Shown here: positions 10,401 through 17,288 of the stretch, in pieces
Numbering within the stretch: position 1 is the stretch's first letter
How the letters are laid out: the number at the start of each line of letters is the position of its first letter
Assembly (NCBI GenBank): GCA_902798105.1
Contig: CADBVG010000007.1
Location: 1 to 42,851 of the forward strand
DNA from: an uncultured Eubacteriales bacterium
GTDB taxonomy: Bacteria > Bacillota > Clostridia > Christensenellales > Aristaeellaceae
Length of the DNA: 42,851 nt
Direction: 5' to 3'
Notes under the pieces: model-generated
The model's input: the letters and a program-made list of their open reading frames with translations, nothing else
What the model was told of the DNA's origin: nothing
Database searches by the model: none
Program-made: the position numbers and the translations under genes

Positions 10401-11028
10401 ACAGGCTCCCTGAGGTTAGCAGGGGGTATACTCGTTCGAAAAGTTCATAGGACTTTGTATCGTAATCCTCCAGACGAGAGATAAATTCCTCGATCGGCAG
10501 GTCGATCTTTTTCTTTAGCTGTTCGAAGGTTTTCGGGTACTCATCCCTCCAGCGCTGGATCGTCGCTACTGCTGCCCGGTAATTCGTCTCCGGCATTACG
10601 TCAAGGAGATCATGCTGAGACAGCGTCCTCTGCAATGCCAGCAGGAACGCTTGTGTCAGGCTAGTACTGCTGCCCGTAATAACAACGGGCAGGATTCTCT
10701 CATCTGACTCATAGTAACTATCTATAAGCTGCATCAGCTGATGGTCTTCTGCCGCTTTGGAGAGCAGTTTCTCAAACAGCCCCTTATCGCGTTTATAGAG
10801 CATAGCGAGGATGGTCAGCACGATATGAGACTTGCCCTTGCCATATGCACCAATCAGCACCCTGGCTCTCTCTGTAGAAGAGGGCCGAGTGCTCAGAAGG
10901 ATATCCTTTAACAAAGCAAGCGAGGCTTTAGTCGGTATGAAGTTTTTGAGCTTTTCGTCGTTGTTCAGGTCGAAGCCTATGTTAACGGAGTATTGGAAGC
11001 CTGAACTGACAGAAATCATTTTGCTCAT
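7414..11028 (-). CDS. sspC: Large P-loop ATPase, SspC-like
   Basis: A 1204-residue soluble protein with an N-terminal ATPase module. Walker A is GAYGKGKSHI at residues 60-69, a sensor-like strand VVITGSS lies at 115-120, and Walker B is IYLVYDEF at 237-244. The rest is helical and winged-helix-like, with no nuclease motif that I can see. The overall design recalls the BrxC/PglY and Ssp ATPases. The start ATG has AGGAG 9 nt upstream and follows the DUF4007 gene by 16 nt. In published Ssp systems SspC is an ATPase that works with the nickase SspB during phosphorothioation. I assign the name from this gene order and the P-loop, not from direct alignment. Confidence 0.75.
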   Translation of the reverse strand: MSKMISVSSGFQYSVNIGFDLNNDEKLKNFIPTKASLALLKDILLSTRPSSTERARVLIGAYGKGKSHIVLTILAMLYKRDKGLFEKLLSKAAEDHQLMQLIDSYYESDERILPVVITGSSTSLTQAFLLALQRTLSQHDLLDVMPETNYRAAVATIQRWRDEYPKTFEQLKKKIDLPIEEFISRLEDYDTKSYELFERVYPLLTSGSLFNPFLGFDVIELYESAARGLRQKGYTGIYLVYDEFSKFLEANITEASVSDTKMLQDFAEKCNRSGTLQMHIMLISHKEIANYIDKLPKQKVDGWRGVSERFLHVHLNNHFSQTYEIIAAVIQKDAELWDAFSRRFSGNFRDLAGKYSRHPLFSDVDGQTAQAIVYDSYPLHPVSTFILPRLSEKVAQNERTLFTFLSAEGTSTLSAFLDTYDDQDFRVITPDLIYDYFEPLLKKEVYEGGIHHTFILASSILERLGDDLLQRKIVKTIALIYMLEQFERIRPTIGELADVFSVSYTHEEIEEAIRDLVDSKFLVYLKRSNGYLQLKQASGIDIQEKIHDLIEAKGSRIVVKDILNSTNFDSFVYPSRYNDEHWMTRYFSFTFIDGSEVGSDTDWTQKAKTIPGDGVVYAILPQADEAIPEIQEKLIASSASIERCIFIIPKHHSEIEEIVREFYAVSLLRDEVRDDRVLFDEYEVIYEDLYDVICEYIAQYTHPEHHKATYIHKGKVADIRRKARLTELASEICEKTYTHTPTVNNEMINKDEITSMANNSRSKIIAALLRNELEPNLGLLGTGQEVSIARNTLFNTGVLIEENGHLVVNSKIDNPNMAYLLDIIRRFLSGAGNGTRFSELYDQLIRPENGIGLRRGIIPIYLAVVLHEYKQQLILADRFGPVTLSSDVVQQIAAEPGDFTVSLVEWSQDKAEFVRKIEAVFSDFVVEAEKNDNVYDFVVNAMRRWYMSLPKYTKECRIYPDGQPIDKRRLEWMRLLRQNDSGFELLFKKIPAAFHYHDALEGLDENIQAAKSSFDRMLGRLEAAIAKRTKELLVLPSAQANIDQQSLYSVVKDWCESLDPRVFEQVFPDGTEKALALMESVTNDEHTFILRLSKLATGLRIEDWVDNTVERYMEVLSRYKTTAEEFQAASENDEQGELPEGAGFQIVYPDATGKPVTKRFASVTPTARSMILKKRVEAALKEMGQAITEQEKRQVLMEVLKDLC

Positions 11029-11044
11029 GGAACATAACTCCTGT

Positions 11045-11941
11045 TTACTGTGGATTGATCGATGCGTAGTATTGTTCGACGCACTCTCGGAAGGCAGGAA
11101 GGCCGTTTAGCGTTACAACATCAAGGCCAGCAGTACGGTTGATCCGAATGAACCCAAGCTTCTCCGTTTTATAAAGCACATCTAGCATGGTGATCGTATC
11201 AAGGTTGAACACTTTTCCAATATTTCCCGGCGCGCTCAGCAGGTTGCTCAGGCTGACTTCTGTTTTACACCCGGCAAGCTCTGCTTGTTCGGAGATGATA
11301 GCCATGACGACCCATGGATTAAACATCTCCGAAGATGGCATTGCCTTCCGATAGGTCTTGGCCTTTTTATCCAGGATATCGACCAGTCCCAATTCTCCCA
11401 ACGGGCAATCGATATTGTTCTCAGCGGATACCTTGTCAGGATTGACTTTATAGCGGGGAAGATAAGTGTTGACAATACACGCAAAGTCGTCATTGAGTGA
11501 CCTGATCGCCACATCTTCCTCACCCGCTGTCATCCGCACAAAGGACTGCAAGCCTTGAACGAAATTATCGCGGGTAAACTCCGCCATATTGAAACCGTTG
11601 AAAAAGTAGTACCATGCCGTCGCTTCATCCTTATTGGTGGCCAAACGATATTGGAGCAGCATGAGCGTCCCGGTCTCTTCAATATAGCGATCGTGCGCAT
11701 ACACGCTTTCTCCCAAAGTGGTCAGGGTCTGCGTTCTGCGGCCCTTTGCAGGCTCCTGGGTCAACCCCACAGCTTGCATCCAGTAGCGGAGAGATTTGAC
11801 CATATTGCTGCCAATGCCGAACACATCCATCGGGTTGACCTCTTTAGAGATGAACACATCGCCGTTTCTATATACCTGGCTCAAGCCCTTGTTCAACCAT
11901 CCTTTTCTGATAAAGAACGTCTCGTGAGCTCTAAACTTCAC
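11045..11941 (-). CDS. sspB: DUF4007 protein, SspB-like
   Basis: A 298-residue protein that opens with the DUF4007 signature FRAHETFFIRKGWLNKGL. It continues with the family pattern NPMDVFGIGSNMVKSLRYWM at residues about 37-56. DUF4007 proteins are almost always found beside a PAPS-reductase-like protein and a large ATPase, as here. In Ssp systems SspB nicks one DNA strand so that sulfur can be placed in the backbone. The start is GTG 11941, preceded by AAAGGTGG. There is a 16-nt gap after the upstream gene. The C-terminal part (about 200-298) has a winged-helix-like look (ITMLDVLYKTEKLGFIRIN). Confidence 0.82.
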   Translation of the reverse strand: MKFRAHETFFIRKGWLNKGLSQVYRNGDVFISKEVNPMDVFGIGSNMVKSLRYWMQAVGLTQEPAKGRRTQTLTTLGESVYAHDRYIEETGTLMLLQYRLATNKDEATAWYYFFNGFNMAEFTRDNFVQGLQSFVRMTAGEEDVAIRSLNDDFACIVNTYLPRYKVNPDKVSAENNIDCPLGELGLVDILDKKAKTYRKAMPSSEMFNPWVVMAIISEQAELAGCKTEVSLSNLLSAPGNIGKVFNLDTITMLDVLYKTEKLGFIRINRTAGLDVVTLNGLPAFRECVEQYYASINPQ

Positions 11942-11957
11942 AGGCTTGCCACCACCT

Positions 11958-13673
11958 TTACTTCGTTCTTAAGTACTTATCCATCATACAGCCGCCATCC
12001 AGATATTTGGCATTGACGCACTTCTTACAATGGACGCATTTTTTCGGATCGATATAGTATCCGTCGTTCGTTATGGATATCGCCCCAGTTCGACAGAGCG
12101 ATTCGCATTTTAAGCATTTCCGGCAAGCGTTGAACTTCCTGATCTGGTATGCGACCTGCCTCTGCAACCCCTCATGGTCTGCAATGTTCATCGTCTTGAT
12201 CTTGACCGCATAGTCATAGCCATCCTGGGAAAACGGCTGGATCGACAAGATTGGAACGTTTGCTGTTGCGTCCATGACAATGACTTCGCGGAGCAGCTTC
12301 TTACCGAGCTCAGGCGCTACTCTGCCGAAGGGGACGAACATCCCTACCAGTTCATCGTCGTATGGCCGAACAAGCTTATAGATTTTGGCATGGTCCTCGG
12401 TCGTGCAGTTAGTAAACTTGATCTTGACGTCGCCAGCCGCCTTTAGCCCATTGCCGCCTTGCCTTGCTTTCCATTTTCCCGAATCGACGTATTCTTCCGC
12501 ATCCGGCTTGCCGATCTGCCTCGCAAACCGAACCAGAAAATCTCTCCACGCCTTTGACTGCTCCGGCATATAAATCCGCGAGAGGAACTGCGCTCGTTGA
12601 TTGTTATTGGGACACATCCAGCATCCCACACGATCATATCCTAGGCGGTATGCCTTGTTAAAGTCTATCCCCTCTGATAGCAGATACAGCCAAATATCGA
12701 TATCCTTCCAGAAAAATATCGGTGATGCGACGGTCTGCTGCTGGATCTTGACTGACTCGGAGCCATTCTCCACCCGGTTATACTTGCTTCGGCTAACAGA
12801 CTCTGATTTACGGATACCGTAATAGGTCAGGATCTGCTCATTACCGTACAGGCTATTGAGAACGCGAGAGATCGGTCCTGTCTTGAACATCGAACAGCAC
12901 CAGCGCATCATTCTAGCTGGTGGACCGATATCCTCACATAATTCGCTGAACACCTGATCTTCGTTCTTTGCCTCAATAAAGATCGCCTGGGGATGCTCGT
13001 CGCGGTAACGCTTAGCGTATTCTTCCGTCAGTGGGAACTCCAGCGTCGTGTTCCCAAAGATATGGATAATACTCGGATCGCTCAGAGCCGTAGTCACCAG
13101 GTGCGCCGTCGCTGTTGAGTCCTTGCCACCTGAGAAAGAGATTACGATCTTCTCTCTGCCAAACTTAGCAGCGGTCTCCTTGACGAACGCATGTGCTTCG
13201 TCTTTGAGATAGTTCAGCCGATTTACATTGGCCCGGAAGAACACTTGGATATTCTCCATAAAGTACACGCTGTCGTTCTGTGACTGATACTTCCGTACCG
13301 CATCGCCGATTGCGTCTGTATCTGCCGTCTGGAAGAGCTTCATTGGCAGGGATGTGGCCTTACCGTCGATATAATAGCGATTGTTTTCTGCCCAAACTGA
13401 TGAATGAGCGTAGGTATTTGGCTCCACTCCTTGCAGAATTTCCATCAGCAAGCGTTCTTCAGGAAATACCGGACGCAGGTCTGAAGACATGTACCTTGTT
13501 TTTTTCCCGCAGATAGGGCAGAACCCTCTGTCCGACTGTTTAACAGTCTGGATAACTGGAGTATGGCAGGATTTGCACCAGTAAATTTCAACCGGCAAAT
13601 CTTCAACCGTCTCGGTACCGCAAATCGGGCAGAGTTTCTCATTGGTTTCTATATTGCACTTCCTGCACCACAT
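11958..13673 (-). CDS. sspD: PP-loop sulfurtransferase with zinc ribbons and ferredoxin domain, SspD/DndC-like
   Basis: A 571-residue fusion. Two zinc ribbons lie at the N-terminus (C3, C6, C15, C18 and C33, C36, C52, C55). A PAPS-reductase/ATP-pyrophosphatase core follows, with SFSGGKDSTATAH at 179-191. The C-terminal 58 residues are a two-cluster ferredoxin with CxxCxxCxxxC and CxxCxxC spacing. DndC/SspD enzymes adenylate the DNA backbone and carry sulfur through an Fe-S cluster. The extra ribbons and ferredoxin make this a longer form than plain DndC. It is the first enzyme gene after the regulator and has an excellent GGAGGTGA site 5 nt before ATG. Confidence 0.85.
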   Translation of the reverse strand: MWCRKCNIETNEKLCPICGTETVEDLPVEIYWCKSCHTPVIQTVKQSDRGFCPICGKKTRYMSSDLRPVFPEERLLMEILQGVEPNTYAHSSVWAENNRYYIDGKATSLPMKLFQTADTDAIGDAVRKYQSQNDSVYFMENIQVFFRANVNRLNYLKDEAHAFVKETAAKFGREKIVISFSGGKDSTATAHLVTTALSDPSIIHIFGNTTLEFPLTEEYAKRYRDEHPQAIFIEAKNEDQVFSELCEDIGPPARMMRWCCSMFKTGPISRVLNSLYGNEQILTYYGIRKSESVSRSKYNRVENGSESVKIQQQTVASPIFFWKDIDIWLYLLSEGIDFNKAYRLGYDRVGCWMCPNNNQRAQFLSRIYMPEQSKAWRDFLVRFARQIGKPDAEEYVDSGKWKARQGGNGLKAAGDVKIKFTNCTTEDHAKIYKLVRPYDDELVGMFVPFGRVAPELGKKLLREVIVMDATANVPILSIQPFSQDGYDYAVKIKTMNIADHEGLQRQVAYQIRKFNACRKCLKCESLCRTGAISITNDGYYIDPKKCVHCKKCVNAKYLDGGCMMDKYLRTK

Positions 13674-13716
13674 TCACGTCACCTCCCTCTCCAGTCTATC
13701 GCTCTCGTTTCTCAGG

Positions 13717-13929
13717 TCAGTCAGTCTCGTCCGGAACGACATCAACAATATCCCCTAGTTCGCAGTTCAGCGCAGTGCATATTTTTCTTAAAGCCTGCGT
13801 TGAAACATCTCCGCCTTTACCCATCTTAGCTAAGACATTAGTCGACAGTCCAGCCATCTCTCTTAAGTCCTTCTTTTTCAGATTGCGGTCAATGAGTAGT
13901 TTCCATAACTTGTTGTAACTCATCGCCAC
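13717..13929 (-). CDS. XRE-family regulator of the defence operon
   Basis: A small Cro/C1-type helix-turn-helix protein of about 70 residues with no other domain (MSYNKLWKLLIDRN..., KKDLREMAGLSTNVLAKM, ending VVPDETD). I place the start at GTG 13929, 8 nt after GGAGG; ATG 13923 is the alternative. It is the first gene of the operon, directly behind the promoter, and an inverted repeat covers the transcription start. It probably represses itself and the downstream ssp genes. A second protein of the same small family is encoded at 25449-25661. Confidence 0.85.
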   Translation of the reverse strand: MAMSYNKLWKLLIDRNLKKKDLREMAGLSTNVLAKMGKGGDVSTQALRKICTALNCELGDIVDVVPDETD

Positions 13930-13942
13930 CGCGATCACCTCC

Positions 13943-13969
13943 GTTGGAGTAATAATACAACACTCTAAC
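13943..13969. promoter_or_regulatory. Inverted-repeat operator of the defence operon
   Basis: GTTGGAGT at 13943-13950 and ACTCTAAC at 13962-13969 form 8-bp arms with one mismatch, separated by 11 bp. It lies just downstream of the -10 box, between the likely start of transcription and the XRE ribosome-binding site. This is where a repressor would block initiation. The XRE product is the obvious candidate. Confidence 0.55.
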
Positions 13970-13996
13970 TATACCATCATGTCATAGAAAAGTCAA
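13968..13996 (-). promoter_or_regulatory. Sigma-A promoter of the xre-ssp operon
   Basis: On the minus strand TTGACT (13996-13991) and TATAGT (13973-13968) are separated by exactly 17 bp. The surrounding DNA is AT-rich. It is the only good promoter seen upstream of the ten-gene operon. Confidence 0.75.
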
Positions 13997-14118
13997 TTTT
14001 ATTTTGCGTATTTCAAACGTTTATAATATTAGCCTTAACTAATGACTTCGCTTATTACATACACCGCCAATCGACATTTACTCCAATAGTAGGTCAGCAT
14101 CGGCATTCTAGGCCAGCA

Positions 14119-14639
14119 CTAGCACTAGCTTCCTTGAATGCAAGACTAAACCTGTGACTGAAATATCGAGGGAACAGAAAAAACGAAAATAGAGGCATCA
14201 GAGGCTTCCTGGTGAGGTCTAAGTCAGTCCATATGTGCTATAAAAGGCCTGATCCAAACCGAAAAGGGCAGAAAAATGGAACAACAAACAGACGGCTGGC
14301 AAATCCTTATGCAAAAGTAAACGCGACCCGTCGTACAGGTATTATTCGACACTGTACTGGTATGTTCCTTTTCTCCGGCCTGAGCATTTATTCCACGGTG
14401 TCCCTTGACAATGGGACCCGCTGGCGGTGGTTTTCAGACCAACGCGCCAACCGGTCGCTGCGCTGGGTTGGTCTGGCGTACAGCCTACCACCGCCAGTCC
14501 CATTGTCAAGGGACCTTTCGCGGCATAAACGCTCAGACCTTCCTTTGCTTTCTATTGCAAAAGTAAACCTGTTGCGTTTCCTCGATATTTAGCTCTCAAG
14601 GTACGGGTTTAGTTTTTCATTTTAGGCTAGCACTAGCTT
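14119..14639. repeat. Segment bounded by a 13-bp direct repeat
   Basis: CTAGCACTAGCTT occurs at 14119-14131 and again at 14627-14639 in the same orientation. A second exact pair, TGCAAAAGTAAAC, lies inside at 14310-14322 and 14556-14568. The long palindrome is nested within both. This looks like a decayed insertion with target-site or end repeats, but no coding capacity is left. Confidence 0.5.
14377..14539. repeat. 163-bp imperfect palindrome
   Basis: Three perfect arm pairs are stacked: 18 bp (14400-14417 with 14497-14514), 10 bp (14422-14431 with 14487-14496) and 9 bp (14435-14443 with 14467-14475). Outside these, GGYCTGAGC-RTTTAT type sequences at 14377-14392 match 14524-14539 with few differences. 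The loop is about 23 bp. The outer arm begins at a GGCCTGAGC and ends at GCTCAGACC. It could form a cruciform or a long RNA hairpin. Confidence 0.8.
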
Positions 14640-15069
14640 AAGTATATCATTTATGGTGTCCAAAAGAACTCCCTCTATCTGTTTTTTCGCATATGAAGTG
14701 AAATAGGATGAAAATTGTGCTGATATGCTTTTTTCTTATTGTGTTACTATTCACAGCAGTCAGAAATGAATTATCTGTGTTATCTGTCTTTCTCTTTTTG
14801 CATACGTACCACCTCTGTCTGGCTGTCAGCCCATCCCATAATAGCTATGGGTGTTTCCAGCAGTCCCCGTCTCTTCTATGTAAAACAGGTAATCCATCTT
14901 GCAAAGTGATACTGCCTATGGTAAACTTGGCTTATACACACATGATGACGATAAAACAATGGCATAGTTGAAAACAATATTGAAATTATCACAGGATGAT
15001 TCATCGAAAGAAAGATGTAATCATGACCGTGGAAGAATTGAAGCGTATTATTGAAAGCAGGAAAAATTG

Positions 15070-15528
15070 ATGCGCCACTATCTCTGTGAATGTACGGTTT
15101 GCCATACCCGGCAACAATACGCCTTTGATGAACCGTATCCGGGCATCGGTGATTCATTCCCCAGACCATGTAATCAATGCGGCGAGATAACACCGCACAG
15201 CCGTGTTCTCACCAGAAAAGCAATGGCAGAGCTGCGGGCAGCGGAAGAGGAAGCCACCCTGCGTCAAGAAATTGTCGAAAAGTGTGAACGGATGGGCTTT
15301 GCGTGTCGTTTCGTTTACGAGTCTGTGGTCATCTTAACGCCTGTTTCATCCTGGCAGTTTGATTACCACAGGCGTTTGAAAACCCTTCGCCATGAGAGTA
15401 CTATCAAGGTGAATTTCAAAACGGGCGATCCTGCCTTCACCCATGAGCAATTCCGCGACAGGAAAATGAGCAACGATGAGGTGATTGATTACATCGCCGC
15501 GCACGATGCTTGGAGGGCAAAACAGTGA
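15070..15528 (+). CDS. Hypothetical zinc-ribbon protein upstream of sirtuin
   Basis: A 152-residue protein starting MRHYLCECTVCHTRQQYAF. Paired cysteines near the N-terminus (C6, C8, C11 and a later CNQC) suggest a zinc ribbon. The middle is a charged helix (AAEEEATLRQEIVEKCERM), and the C-terminus is a compact beta-rich part (RLKTLRHESTIKVNF). I do not recognise the family. The start ATG overlaps the stop of a 24-codon upstream frame, with AGGA 8 nt before it. Its own stop overlaps the sirtuin start by four bases, so the two are translationally coupled and may share a function. Confidence 0.7.
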   Translation: MRHYLCECTVCHTRQQYAFDEPYPGIGDSFPRPCNQCGEITPHSRVLTRKAMAELRAAEEEATLRQEIVEKCERMGFACRFVYESVVILTPVSSWQFDYHRRLKTLRHESTIKVNFKTGDPAFTHEQFRDRKMSNDEVIDYIAAHDAWRAKQ

Positions 15529-16295
15529 AGCACCCATTTAACCGCATGACAGAAGAAGAGAAGCTCTCCGCCTTCCGGGTAATGCTCCGAAACGCCGCCT
15601 CCGCAGTTTTCCTCGGCGGGGCGGGTGTGTCCACGGAGAGCGGCATCCCGGACTTTCGCAGTAAGGATGGACTGTATCATAAGACCGAAAAGCGTTTCGC
15701 CAGCTATCAGCCGGAATACCTTTTGAGCTATGAATGCCTGCGCAACGAGCCGGACGTGTTCTTTGACTACTACCGCAGTCATCTGGACGCAAGGTCTGTA
15801 GAACCCAATGCGGCGCATAAGATTCTGGCCCAGTGGGAGAAGGACGGCAAGCTGGCCGGCGTCGTCACCCAGAATATCGACGGGCTTCACCAGAAGGCCG
15901 GAAGCGTGAATGTTCAGGAAATCCACGGGACGACCTGGCGCAACCACTGTACCATCTGTAACGTCGCTTATGGCGTGGATTTCATCTTTGAGAGCACCGG
16001 CAAGCCACGCTGCCCGAAGTGCGGTGGCATGGTACGTCCAGATGTCACCCTCTACGGTGAATTCCTGCCGAAGGAAGCGCATGACAAGGCACAGAAGATG
16101 ATCCGCGACGCCGACCTGCTGATCATCGGAGGGACGTCCCTTCAGGTCGGCTCTGCGGCAGGGCTGGCAAGGCAGTTCTGCGGAGGTCGCCTGGTGATCA
16201 TCAACAAGAGCAAAACACTGATGGACGGGGAGGCCGACCTCGTCTTCCACGATAGCATCGGGAAGATACTCTCGACGGTCAATTCTATGCAATGA
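15525..16295 (+). CDS. cobB: NAD-dependent protein deacylase (sirtuin, CobB/SIR2 family)
   Basis: A 256-residue sirtuin that removes acyl groups from lysines using NAD. It shows the NAD-binding motif GAGVSTESGIPDFRS, the TQNIDGLHQKAG motif, the catalytic histidine in VQEIHGT, two zinc CxxC pairs (CTIC and CPKC), and GGTSLQVGSA. All key residues are present, so it should be active. The start is GTG 15525 rather than TTG 15510, because GGAGG lies 8 nt before the GTG. The preceding and following genes touch it, forming a three-gene operon. Sirtuins also occur as NADase effectors in defence systems, but those lack a complete deacylase signature like this one. Confidence 0.92.
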   Translation: MKHPFNRMTEEEKLSAFRVMLRNAASAVFLGGAGVSTESGIPDFRSKDGLYHKTEKRFASYQPEYLLSYECLRNEPDVFFDYYRSHLDARSVEPNAAHKILAQWEKDGKLAGVVTQNIDGLHQKAGSVNVQEIHGTTWRNHCTICNVAYGVDFIFESTGKPRCPKCGGMVRPDVTLYGEFLPKEAHDKAQKMIRDADLLIIGGTSLQVGSAAGLARQFCGGRLVIINKSKTLMDGEADLVFHDSIGKILSTVNSMQ

Positions 16296-16303
16296 GGTGC
16301 GAA

Positions 16304-17029
16304 ATGAACGAAACTATACGACAGCTTTACGAACGCAAGTCAGTTCGCGTTTTCACCGATCAACCGATAGATGAGACGGATGTTCAGGCCATCCTACGCG
16401 CCGCGGCGATGGCTCCCACTGCCGGCAACCAGCAGCTCTATACCATCCTGCGCGTGACCGACCCGGCATTGCTTTCCCGGTTGGCAGAGTCCTGCGACCA
16501 TCAGCCCTTCATCGCGAAAGGGATGCTGGTGCTGGTCTTCTGCGCGGACTGCCTTAAATGGTACGACGCTTTCCGTGACGCCGGCTGCAAGCCCCGCAAG
16601 CCCGGCCCAGGCGATCTGCTGCTGGCCGTAGACGATGCTCTGATCGCTGCGCAGAACGCCGTCATCGCTGCGGAATCCCTCGGCATCGGCTCCTGCTACA
16701 TCGGCGACATCATGGAAAACATGGAGACTCAGCGGGATATTCTTGGCTTGCCCGAGTACGTCTTCCCCGCTGCCCTGCTGGTGTTCGGCTATCCGACAGA
16801 GCAGCAGAAGGAGCGCAAAAAACCAGAGCGCCTGGATATTCAATATATCGTTCAGGAGAACCAATATCGGCGCAAAGACAGCGCTGAGCTGAGGGAAATG
16901 TTCTGGGGAAAGGCTGCTGATGGGGATTATGAATCGTGGATGCGTGCCTTCTGCCAACGGAAATACAACTCCGATTTCGCTAAGGAAATGAGCCGATCGG
17001 TGTCAAAATATCTGAAACAATATGAGTGA
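16304..17029 (+). CDS. Nitroreductase-family FMN oxidoreductase
   Basis: A 241-residue NfsA/FRP-like nitroreductase. The N-terminus IRQLYERKSVRVFTDQPI and the phosphate-binding region MAPTAGNQQLYTILRV are family hallmarks. The central helix holds AVIAAESLGIGSCYIGDI, and the conserved LLVFGYPTE strand follows. It would use FMN and NAD(P)H to reduce nitro or quinone compounds in the cytosol. ATG 16304 is chosen because GAGGTG precedes it; ATG 16292 overlaps the sirtuin stop and has no site of its own. It is the last gene of the operon. Confidence 0.88.
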   Translation: MNETIRQLYERKSVRVFTDQPIDETDVQAILRAAAMAPTAGNQQLYTILRVTDPALLSRLAESCDHQPFIAKGMLVLVFCADCLKWYDAFRDAGCKPRKPGPGDLLLAVDDALIAAQNAVIAAESLGIGSCYIGDIMENMETQRDILGLPEYVFPAALLVFGYPTEQQKERKKPERLDIQYIVQENQYRRKDSAELREMFWGKAADGDYESWMRAFCQRKYNSDFAKEMSRSVSKYLKQYE

Positions 17030-17117
17030 GGGCATGACAAGCCGCTAAAAAAGAATGTTAATTATTCGTTTAGCTGCATTCTCGTGAGATCAACAGAAAC
17101 GAACGCTTACAAAAAAA

Positions 17118-17152
17118 GAGACACGAAAATCGCAAAAAGGAGACATGAAAAT
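17118..17152. repeat. Two 13-bp direct repeats beside the tRNA fragment
   Basis: GAGACACGAAAAT (17118-17130) and GAGACATGAAAAT (17140-17152) differ by one base and lie 22 bp apart, two helical turns. They sit 45-80 bp from the tRNA 3' fragment. This placement would suit integrase arm-binding sites; that reading is an inference. Confidence 0.4.
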
Positions 17153-17196
17153 TTGAAAATGCCGTAATTACAAGGGGTTTGGCGTTCATAGAGCAC

Positions 17197-17221
17197 GGTT
17201 CAAGTCCTGTTTCCCGCACCA
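17197..17221 (+). other. tRNA 3'-end fragment, probable integration (att) site
   Basis: The 25 bases GGTTCAAGTCC-TGTTTCCCGCACCA read as the T-loop (TTCAAGT), acceptor strand (TTCCCGC), discriminator A and CCA of a tRNA. Upstream there is no matching 5' acceptor, D-arm or anticodon arm, and the bases before GG do not complete the T-stem (CACGG against CCTGT). This is what remains when a tyrosine-integrase element inserts into a tRNA gene. A strong terminator, probably that of the original tRNA, follows 24 bp later. Confidence 0.65.
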
Positions 17222-17244
17222 TCAGCACTGACAATAGGTGCTGC

Positions 17245-17283
17245 AAGCGAGCTCATCAGAAATGATGGGTTCGCTTTTCTTTA
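17245..17283 (+). terminator. Rho-independent terminator after the tRNA fragment
   Basis: AAGCGAGCTCATCA (17245-17258) pairs over 14 positions, two of them G-T wobbles, with TGATGGGTTCGCTT (17263-17276) around a GAAA tetraloop. The run TTTTCTTT follows. Confidence 0.85.
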
Positions 17284-17288
17284 TGCAA

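Larger units (their letters stand above)
13997..15069. other. AT-rich spacer with no convincing gene
   Basis: About 1 kb separates the defence operon from the sirtuin operon. Short open frames exist (for example 14212-14592 and 14708-14971), but they lack good ribosome-binding sites, and the first one is made largely of a palindrome. The stretch holds a long inverted repeat and two pairs of direct repeats, listed separately. A 24-codon frame at 14996-15070 overlaps the next gene's start and could be a leader peptide, but its own ribosome-binding site is weak. Confidence 0.6.

Noticed and set aside
14212..14592. A 126-codon open frame in the spacer
   Set aside because: It runs through the long palindrome and has no good ribosome-binding site or recognisable domain.
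14708..14971. An 87-codon hydrophobic open frame
   Set aside because: The ribosome-binding site is poor, the composition is that of random AT-rich DNA, and no family is recognisable.
17197..17221. A functional tRNA gene
   Set aside because: Only the T-loop and acceptor 3' strand are present; there is no 5' acceptor, D-arm or anticodon arm upstream.
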